A DNA stretch of 64,000 bases from Vulcanimicrobiota bacterium (GTDB lineage Bacteria; Vulcanimicrobiota; Xenobia; Xenobiales; JADMJV01). This document shows positions 58,541 to 64,000 of this stretch, piece by piece (position 1 is the first letter of the stretch; the number at the start of each line of letters is the position of its first letter). The stretch covers positions 1 through 64,000 of the forward strand of contig JAFKGI010000026.1 in the NCBI GenBank assembly GCA_017307785.1. Direction: 5' to 3'. The notes below the pieces were generated by a model. The model did not search any database and was not told the DNA's origin. It saw nothing but the letters and a program-made list of their open reading frames with translations. A program made the position numbers and the translations under genes.

Positions 58541-59707
58541 TTAAGGCACTATTACGGTGTTCTTGGGCACGAAGACGCCGCCCTCAACGCGATAGAGGGT
58601 CACCACTTTGTTGCGGGTGTCACCGAAGGCGTCGAAGCTCAGAGTTCCGGTGACGCCCGAGGCGTTCACGCCCTGGACTTCAGAAATCACGGCGGCCCGA
58701 TCGATCCCGCGCCGTTGCACGGCGCCGATGATGAGGGCGGCGGCGTCGAAGGCGTAGGGGCCGAAGTCGCTCGGCGGTTCTCCGAAACCGGCGCTTTGGT
58801 AGGCGCTGAGAAATTGGGCTCCGCCCGGCTGATTGGCGATGGGGGCACCCACGGAACTGGCGTAGTCTCCCGCGCTGGCCGCGCCGGCGGCGGTGATGTA
58901 GGCCTGGTCTTTGATGCCGTCGCTGCCCATCAGCGGCGCGGTCAGTCCCTGGGTGGTGGCCTGGGCGCGGAAAGGCGCGGCGGTGGCGTATTCACCGCCA
59001 AAGACGATCAGTTCCGGACTGGTCTTTTTGACGTCGCTGATGACGCTGGTAAAATCCGTGGTCGGGTCCGGGAAGACCGAGCGAATGGCCACCGTGCCGC
59101 CCAGTCCGGTAAACTTGGTCGTGAAGGCATCCACCAGAGCCAGGCTGACGGCCTTGTCTTCACTGACCACGGCGACTTTCCGCACATTCAGCACGTTGTA
59201 GGCGTAGTCGCCCAGTTCCGAGCCTTGAATAGAATCGGGCACAACCAGTCGGAAGTAGTTGGTGAAAGGCCGCACCGGGTTGCTGGTATCAGGTCCCAAG
59301 GTCAGGGTCGGGTTGGTGTTGCCGGGAGAAATCATCACGATTCCCGCGCTGGCCAGCACCGGCTGCACGCTGCTGGCCACGCCCGAGTTGTAGGTGCCCA
59401 CCACGCCGATGACGCTCGGGTCGGCGGCCAGGCTCTGAGCCGCGGCCAGACCCACCGAAGGCGTCGACGAATCGTCGCGCGCGTCCACTACGAAGCGCAC
59501 CTGGAATCGGCCCGAGGCGTTGGCCTGGTCCACGGCCAGCTGCACCGAGTTGCGAATGCCCTTGCCAAAATCCGTCAATCCGGCCTGCAGGGGGGCAATG
59601 ACGCCAATCTTGGCCACTGGAAGGGAGCCGGCGTTGAAGTTGTTGCTGTCGCTGCCACCGCAGCCGAAGACGGCCAGAGCCGCCATCAGAAGGAGAGATT
59701 TTCGCAT
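58541..59707 (-). CDS. Leu/Ile/Val-type ABC transporter substrate-binding lipoprotein
   Basis: 388 aa from ATG 59707 with AAGGG upstream. Lipobox ALAVFGC (Cys near residue 16) then a short linker and the branched-chain amino-acid receptor fold: KIGVIAPLQAGLTDFGKGIR, VIGVVGTYNSGVASSVQPVL, VKKTSPELIVFGGEYATAAP and GPYAFDAAALIIGAV. The ligand is unknown; family members bind amino acids, amides or urea. The permease and ATPase genes are not adjacent, so it may work with a distant transporter or as a sensor. Confidence 0.85.
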   Translation of the reverse strand: MRKSLLLMAALAVFGCGGSDSNNFNAGSLPVAKIGVIAPLQAGLTDFGKGIRNSVQLAVDQANASGRFQVRFVVDARDDSSTPSVGLAAAQSLAADPSVIGVVGTYNSGVASSVQPVLASAGIVMISPGNTNPTLTLGPDTSNPVRPFTNYFRLVVPDSIQGSELGDYAYNVLNVRKVAVVSEDKAVSLALVDAFTTKFTGLGGTVAIRSVFPDPTTDFTSVISDVKKTSPELIVFGGEYATAAPFRAQATTQGLTAPLMGSDGIKDQAYITAAGAASAGDYASSVGAPIANQPGGAQFLSAYQSAGFGEPPSDFGPYAFDAAALIIGAVQRRGIDRAAVISEVQGVNASGVTGTLSFDAFGDTRNKVVTLYRVEGGVFVPKNTVIVP

Positions 59708-59762
59708 AAGGCCGGCCCTTTGCTGGAAAGGCATGGGGACCCTCTAGCGAGAAAGACACCGA

Positions 59763-62078
59763 GTGAATCCGCTTTCGCGACTTTCCCCCCTGCAGCAACG
59801 CACGCTGGTCAGCACCGCTCGCGTGCAGACGTCGCAAGCGGATGCAGTCGCTCTTCCCCAGGACAGCGCCGACGTCAGCAAACCGCAGAAGACCGGTATG
59901 CGCCGTCTGATGAAATGGGGCGGCGCCGCCGGCCTGGCGGTCATCGCCAGCAGCTCCATCTTGGGCGGTATCGCCTATCACGCCAATTACGAGGCCCTGC
60001 AGCAAAAACCCAGCGTGCAGATCGTCCCCCAAAAACTGCCGGCCACCCACAAGGAAGCCCCCAAGCTGACCACTCAGGTCAAAGCCGCCCAGACGCCCAC
60101 GGTGGCCACCGCCAAAGGTGGCCCGATGCGCGTTTACGTGCCTCCGGCCACCCTGACCCAGCTTTCCCACGACATCCAGGATACTTCCCAATTCAAGCAA
60201 CTCAACGCTTCCGCCGTCAGCAAAGCCAGCCAGGAAGTCGGCCAACAACTGGCGGTGCTCAAGGTCCCGGATTCCAAAGTCTTACTCGACGTGAGTATGC
60301 CGCTGCCCACCAGTGAGCGGCCTTTCCTCCACATCGGATCGGTCGACCTGCCTTCGGGCGGGTTGCGCGCACTGCAGACCGAGTCGGTACCGCTGGCGAT
60401 GGACTACACCACCCAGCCCATCGCCACCGGCCTGCAGGTCCACATCAAAAATATCGATCCCCCGAAGAACCTCAAGGGACCCGGCATCCTGCTGGGCGCC
60501 GTGCAGGTCAGCCTGGCTTCCGAAAGCGGCAAGATCCCGGTGCAGGGCACGCTCAACCTGCACATGGACCTGGACGGCAAAGCCACCCAGGAGCAAATGG
60601 CCAAACTCAAGGGAGTGCCCGGCCAGGAATCACTGCTGCAGCGCCTTCAGTCGCGCGTTCAGCAGGGCAAGCAACTGCACGACAAAGTCAGCGCCCAGGG
60701 TGTCGAGGGTATGCTGCAGGACGGCTTTGATCAGAAGCTCAAGTTCGAGGCTCAAGTGCTGACCGGCAAAGGGCCGGTGGCTCAGTCCACTCTCTATCTG
60801 TGGGGCACTCCCGACAAAACGGGCGACGGCCGCATGGACATTCAGGTCACCCAGGCCAACGATGACAGCGGCATCTCCAATCTGGCCCTGGAAATGACCT
60901 CGCTGGAGAACGTGGGCAAAAGCCCTGACGGTTTGGCGGCCGGTGCCCTGCACGGCCAGGTCAAAAGCGCTCTGCTCAAGGGCATGCAGGAAAACATGGG
61001 CAAAGTCACCCAGGACCTGCAGCGCATGGCCCGCGAGCGCGCCGAGAAAGAGTTCGCCAAGGGCGGCCCGCGCATCGAGGAAGTGGCCAATGCCCAACTC
61101 AGCAAGCTTTACGAAAAAGGTCAGACCGTCGAGTATAAGACCGGCAATGCCCTGGCCCCGCTGATCTCGGCCAAGGTCGGTAACGTGCAGATCGCCCAGG
61201 GCGGCTTGCTGGTCGACCTCTCCACTTCGGCGGGCGGCACGGGCCGGGCCGACTTTACCGGCAATCTCGACAACCTGAAGCCCGGCCAGTTCGGCGCCGC
61301 CATGGACCTGAGCGTGCTTAACGGCCAGCTCAAGAAAGTCGACTGGAACCCAACCTTGGAGGCGGTCAAAAAGAAGGCCGACCTGCGCGGCCTGGAATTC
61401 GCCAAAGGCGGCGCGCCCCAAATTTCCATGCAGAACGGCAAGCCCACCGTCTCTTTTGAAGTGCTGGTCCACGCCAACGGACTGAACGCCACCAAGGGCG
61501 TGACCGGAGTGCTCAGCGACGCCACCGGCGGGCTAGACAAAGGCATGGGCAAGCTACAGAAAAATCTCAAGAAAGAAGCCGGTGGTTTCGGCGAGGCGGT
61601 GGGTGGCTTGCTGCGCGCTCCCGCCTTCCTGCTCGACAAGGTGGTGGGCGGCGGCAAAGCCGTGCTCGACAATACCGTCGGCTCGGCAACGGAAGCAGCC
61701 ACCCGGCCCACCGTGCATACTCGCATCACCGTGCCGCTGACTTTCCAGACCGCCAACGGTCACCTGAAGATCGGCCTGGACGGGGACAGCGTTGAATTCA
61801 AAAAGGCCCAGTCGCAGACGCCTTTCGATCTGCTGGACCTGCTGCCCACCCGGCTGCTCTCCAACGCCATTGCCGGCGCCGTGGCCGACGCGCAGGGTCC
61901 CGAGATGGTGGGCAAACAGCTGCAAAAGCAAGGCCTGGATGTCGACCTGCAAAAGGGCCTGGGATTGGCTTTCGATGAGGTGCGCGTAGCCAAGGACGGC
62001 GACCTGACCCTGATTATGCGCACCACTCCCAAGACCGCCCAATGGGTGGGCGAGCATCTCCCTGCACCCAAAAAGTAG
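59763..62078 (+). CDS. Large membrane-anchored protein of unknown function
   Basis: 771 aa from GTG 59763. A cytosolic N-terminal tail of about 50 aa (Gln/Ser/Ala-rich) leads to one membrane helix (GGAAGLAVIASSSILGGIAY, residues about 52-72), then a very long extracytoplasmic region. This region alternates beta strands with amphipathic helices and Gly/Lys/Gln-rich loops (KGPGILLGAVQVSLASESGK, AQGGLLVDLSTSAGGTGRAD, GHLKIGLDGDSVEFKKA). It loosely resembles AsmA-like or DUF945-type lipid-handling proteins, but no firm assignment is possible. Its 3' end overlaps the P450 reading frame. Confidence 0.6.
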   Translation: MNPLSRLSPLQQRTLVSTARVQTSQADAVALPQDSADVSKPQKTGMRRLMKWGGAAGLAVIASSSILGGIAYHANYEALQQKPSVQIVPQKLPATHKEAPKLTTQVKAAQTPTVATAKGGPMRVYVPPATLTQLSHDIQDTSQFKQLNASAVSKASQEVGQQLAVLKVPDSKVLLDVSMPLPTSERPFLHIGSVDLPSGGLRALQTESVPLAMDYTTQPIATGLQVHIKNIDPPKNLKGPGILLGAVQVSLASESGKIPVQGTLNLHMDLDGKATQEQMAKLKGVPGQESLLQRLQSRVQQGKQLHDKVSAQGVEGMLQDGFDQKLKFEAQVLTGKGPVAQSTLYLWGTPDKTGDGRMDIQVTQANDDSGISNLALEMTSLENVGKSPDGLAAGALHGQVKSALLKGMQENMGKVTQDLQRMARERAEKEFAKGGPRIEEVANAQLSKLYEKGQTVEYKTGNALAPLISAKVGNVQIAQGGLLVDLSTSAGGTGRADFTGNLDNLKPGQFGAAMDLSVLNGQLKKVDWNPTLEAVKKKADLRGLEFAKGGAPQISMQNGKPTVSFEVLVHANGLNATKGVTGVLSDATGGLDKGMGKLQKNLKKEAGGFGEAVGGLLRAPAFLLDKVVGGGKAVLDNTVGSATEAATRPTVHTRITVPLTFQTANGHLKIGLDGDSVEFKKAQSQTPFDLLDLLPTRLLSNAIAGAVADAQGPEMVGKQLQKQGLDVDLQKGLGLAFDEVRVAKDGDLTLIMRTTPKTAQWVGEHLPAPKK

Positions 62079-62985
62079 CCTTCTCGACCCCCGGCGCTAC
62101 GCCGACGGGTCCATCCATCAGGTCTTTCGGTCTCTACCGCCCGTCAGCTGGCAAGGCTCTTTCTGGGCCGTCACCGGCTATCCCGAAGCCCAGGAAGTTC
62201 TCGGGACTCCAGACCTTTATTCCTCGGCCTACGGCACCGGATTGACTTCTGACACTCGGCCGGGGCTGAACTCTCTCAACCTCAGCGACCCGCCGCTGCA
62301 TACTCGTTTGCGCACTCAGGTGGACGGCTGGATCCGCAGCGCCCGGCCGCGATACCAGGCCGACGCGAACCCCATCCGAGACCTGCCGCGCCAGACCCTG
62401 ATGGCTCTGCTGCAGATCAAAGAACCATTGGCCCGCCGTCTACAAGAGCTGGCCATTCGAGTGGCCCAGCATCGGCCTGGCGCCAATCAGCAGTTGCTGG
62501 AAAGCCTGCGGCCGGTGGCCTGTCCGCTGGACTGGGCGGCTGAAGACCAGCTCTATCTGAAACGGCTACTCACACTGGCCAGCCTGGAGTCCAGCAGCGC
62601 CGCCCTGGCCTCGCTGGCCAGGCACCGCCCCGACGACCTGGAGGAAATGCTCCGGCTGCATCCGCCCATCCAACGCTTCGGAAGACACCTTCTCCGAGAG
62701 GCCCGGTTGGGCGGACAGTTTCTGCAGGCCGGTCAGCGAGTGGTCGTCTTCTTTGCCGCCGCCAATCGCGATCCGCGCGTCTTCTCTGAGCCCGATCAGT
62801 GGAAGACGCGCAAGATCGGCCACCTCAGCTTCGGATTCGGCCCCCACCGCTGTCCGGGTCGGGCGCTGGCCATGGGTCAATTGCGTCATCTTCAGGCCTC
62901 GCCTCCCCCGCCGCCCCGACGCTTCTATGCCAGCAACTTCAGCCTCACCCCCTACGAGGAGCCAATTTCGGACGAGCCGAAATAA
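62062..62985 (+). CDS. Short cytochrome P450 without a canonical start
   Basis: P450 signatures: heme loop FGFGPHRCPGRALAM with the Cys ligand, K-helix ExxR in EEMLRLHPP, and LNLSDPPLHTRLR. Family similarity extends upstream of the first TTG (62242) through DPRRYADGSIHQVFR, GSFWAVTGYPEAQEVLG and SSAYGTG, back to about 62080. That stretch has no ATG, GTG or TTG; CTG 62062 is used here as a guess. Total about 307 aa versus about 400 for a normal P450, and the I-helix region (LASLESSSAALASLA) lacks the usual AGxET. It may be degenerate or use a rare start. It overlaps the upstream gene and ends 5 bp before Uma2. Confidence 0.7.
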   Translation: MHPKSSLLDPRRYADGSIHQVFRSLPPVSWQGSFWAVTGYPEAQEVLGTPDLYSSAYGTGLTSDTRPGLNSLNLSDPPLHTRLRTQVDGWIRSARPRYQADANPIRDLPRQTLMALLQIKEPLARRLQELAIRVAQHRPGANQQLLESLRPVACPLDWAAEDQLYLKRLLTLASLESSSAALASLARHRPDDLEEMLRLHPPIQRFGRHLLREARLGGQFLQAGQRVVVFFAAANRDPRVFSEPDQWKTRKIGHLSFGFGPHRCPGRALAMGQLRHLQASPPPPPRRFYASNFSLTPYEEPISDEPK

Positions 62986-62990
62986 GGAAG

Positions 62991-63599
62991 ATGGACGCCC
63001 CCATTCCCAAACGCCTGAGCTACGCCGATCTAGATCAGTTGGATCCCAATCAGCGCTGGGAGTTGATCGACGGCATCGCCTACGCCATGTCCAGTCCCAC
63101 CATGCTTCATCAGCTGGTCATCGGGGAGCTTCACGTGGCCCTGCGCCAGCAATTTAAGAAGGGTCCGTGCCGGGTCGTGCTCGCCCCCTTCGACGTACTG
63201 CTCTCGGATCACGACGTGGTGCAGCCGGACTTGCTGGTCAGCTGTTCCGACAAGTTGGAAATGGCCTTTCATCGCGGGGCTCCGGAACTGGCCATCGAGG
63301 TGCTCTCCAAGAGCACGGCCCGCCACGACCGCTTGCGCAAGTTGAACCTCTACGCCCGCGCTGGCGTCCAGGAATACTGGATCGTGACGCCGGACCCGTT
63401 CCTGCTCGAGATTCTCAGCCTGACTCCGGACGGCTATCTGCACAAAGGCACCTATTCCGGCACCGACCGCCCTCGCAGCGCGGTCTTTCCCGAACTCGTG
63501 CTGGACCTGGGCGAACTGCAGTCAGCCCTGCCCGAGCCCCCGCCGCTGCCCGGCGAGGTCCGCGAAACCGAGCCCGTCTGGGCCGTTTTGCCCGGTTAG
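62991..63599 (+). CDS. Uma2 family (DUF820) nuclease-fold protein
   Basis: 202 aa with AAGGAAG directly before the ATG. Start RLSYADLDQLDPNQRWELID, then HQLVIGELHVALRQQF, DHDVVQPDLLVSC, LAIEVLSKSTARHDRLRKLN and YARAGVQEYWIVTP, the classic Uma2/PD-(D/E)xK layout with Asp, Glu and Lys. These are abundant in cyanobacteria and related phyla; activity is rarely shown. A Pro-rich C-terminal tail follows. It is cotranscribed with the short P450 by spacing, and tandem array C begins right after its stop. Confidence 0.88.
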   Translation: MDAPIPKRLSYADLDQLDPNQRWELIDGIAYAMSSPTMLHQLVIGELHVALRQQFKKGPCRVVLAPFDVLLSDHDVVQPDLLVSCSDKLEMAFHRGAPELAIEVLSKSTARHDRLRKLNLYARAGVQEYWIVTPDPFLLEILSLTPDGYLHKGTYSGTDRPRSAVFPELVLDLGELQSALPEPPPLPGEVRETEPVWAVLPG

Positions 63600-63605
63600 T
63601 CCAAA

Positions 63606-64000
63606 AAGTCCGACCCGCCCCTCCGGGGATGTACGATCTACCCTCCGGACATGTGCACCTCGCAAGCCGAGCCCAACCCGCCCCTCTGGGCATGTGCGAT
63701 CGCCCCTCCGGGCAGGTGCACCTCGCAAGCCGAGCCCAACCCGCCCCACTGGAGATGTGCGATCGCCCCTCCGGACAGGTGCACCTCGCAAGCCACGCCC
63801 AACCTGCCTGTGCGATCGCCCTTCCGGACAGGTGCACCTCGCAAACCAAGCCCGACCCGCCCCTCTGGGCATGTGCGATCGCCCCTCCGGGCAGGTGCAC
63901 CTCGCAAGCCACGCCCAACCTGCCCCTCCAGGCATGTGCGATCGCTCCTCCGGACAGGTGCACCTCGCAAGCCGAGCCCAACCCGCCCCTCCGGGCATGT
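63606..64000. repeat. Tandem array C, 63-bp period, runs off the window
   Basis: The core GCGATCGC (or a variant) recurs at 63633, 63696, 63759, 63812, 63875 and 63938: periods 63, 63, 53, 63, 63. Each unit holds a second palindrome, AGGTGCACCT, and the segment CTCGCAAGCC. The fourth unit lacks 10 bp, which shifts any open reading frame, so the long minus-strand frames across it are by-products of the 63-bp period. Sequence unrelated to arrays A and B. The right end is outside the window. Confidence 0.85.

Noticed and set aside
57894..58653. Open frames through tandem array B
   Set aside because: Same reason as for array A; translations are low-complexity and phase-shifted, with no start signal.
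63415..63998. Minus-strand open frames of 110-188 codons with a 21-residue repeat over array C
   Set aside because: A 63-bp period automatically keeps frames open. The 10-bp deletion in one unit shifts the frame without any sign of correction, and the frames run antisense into the Uma2 gene.

Overview
The window reads as one stretch of a roughly 60% GC chromosome from a double-membraned bacterium of uncertain phylum. An LptA/OstA-type gene, lipoproteins and Ntn-acylase/SpoIID-type envelope genes point to a diderm. A YqzL-like mini-gene, tandem FloA flotillins, several eukaryote-type Ser/Thr kinases, an IcmF fused mutase and an archaeal/eukaryotic-type PheRS point to a poorly sampled lineage. 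Eremiobacterota/Xenobia-like or Armatimonadota-like bacteria are possible, but this is a weak inference. No transposase, prophage, rRNA or CRISPR array is visible. Most genes sit in short operons with ATGA-type overlaps, and many neighbours converge with overlapping 3' ends.

Layout. 0-8.3 kb: an envelope lytic-transglycosylase-like lipoprotein with a YadGH-type ABC exporter, yraN, a sensor kinase, pheST (archaeal type) and a PnuC transporter. 8.3-14.4 kb: acetyltransferase, secreted proteins of unknown function, a YbaK-type tRNA editing protein, a HAD phosphatase, a YkgJ-type cysteine-cluster protein and a winged-helix-like gene. 14.4-24 kb: penicillin-acylase family protein, then a signalling cluster of three Ser/Thr kinases with different architectures (kinase-TM-WD40, receiver-kinase, TM-kinase) and a response regulator. 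24-32.7 kb: GH30 hydrolase, CvpA-like protein, acetyltransferase, then an overlapping envelope operon lptA-like / unknown / murQ / spoIID-like, preceded by a yqzL-like gene. 33-42 kb: housekeeping (infA, serA, sucC, sucD, rhomboid, two floA, nfeD, hisS). 42-50 kb: two secreted proteins, a 62-bp tandem array, a GT28-like glycosyltransferase, tRNA-Thr(CGT), a HepT-like/DUF3841 pair, a cytosolic BtuF-like protein and icmF. 50-53.4 kb: an operon of a zinc-ribbon pseudokinase, a VWA protein and a divergent adenylosuccinate synthetase. 53.4-64 kb: unknown genes, a GntP permease, a large two-HKD phospholipase D-like protein, a second 62-bp array, a Leu/Ile/Val-type binding protein, a large membrane-anchored protein, a short P450, a Uma2-type nuclease fold and a 63-bp array running off the end.

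Most noteworthy: (1) the pseudokinase-VWA-PurA paralogue operon with a near-consensus promoter placed for a leaderless mRNA, the best candidate for an undescribed system; (2) three tandem arrays of 62-63 bp period, two of one sequence family; (3) a family of about 150-bp purine/pyrimidine foldback elements, one next to a tandem array; (4) the HepT-like/DUF3841 pair directly downstream of a tRNA gene, with the HepT catalytic motif deleted; (5) archaeal-type PheRS in a bacterium. All functions are read from sequence alone, without database searches.
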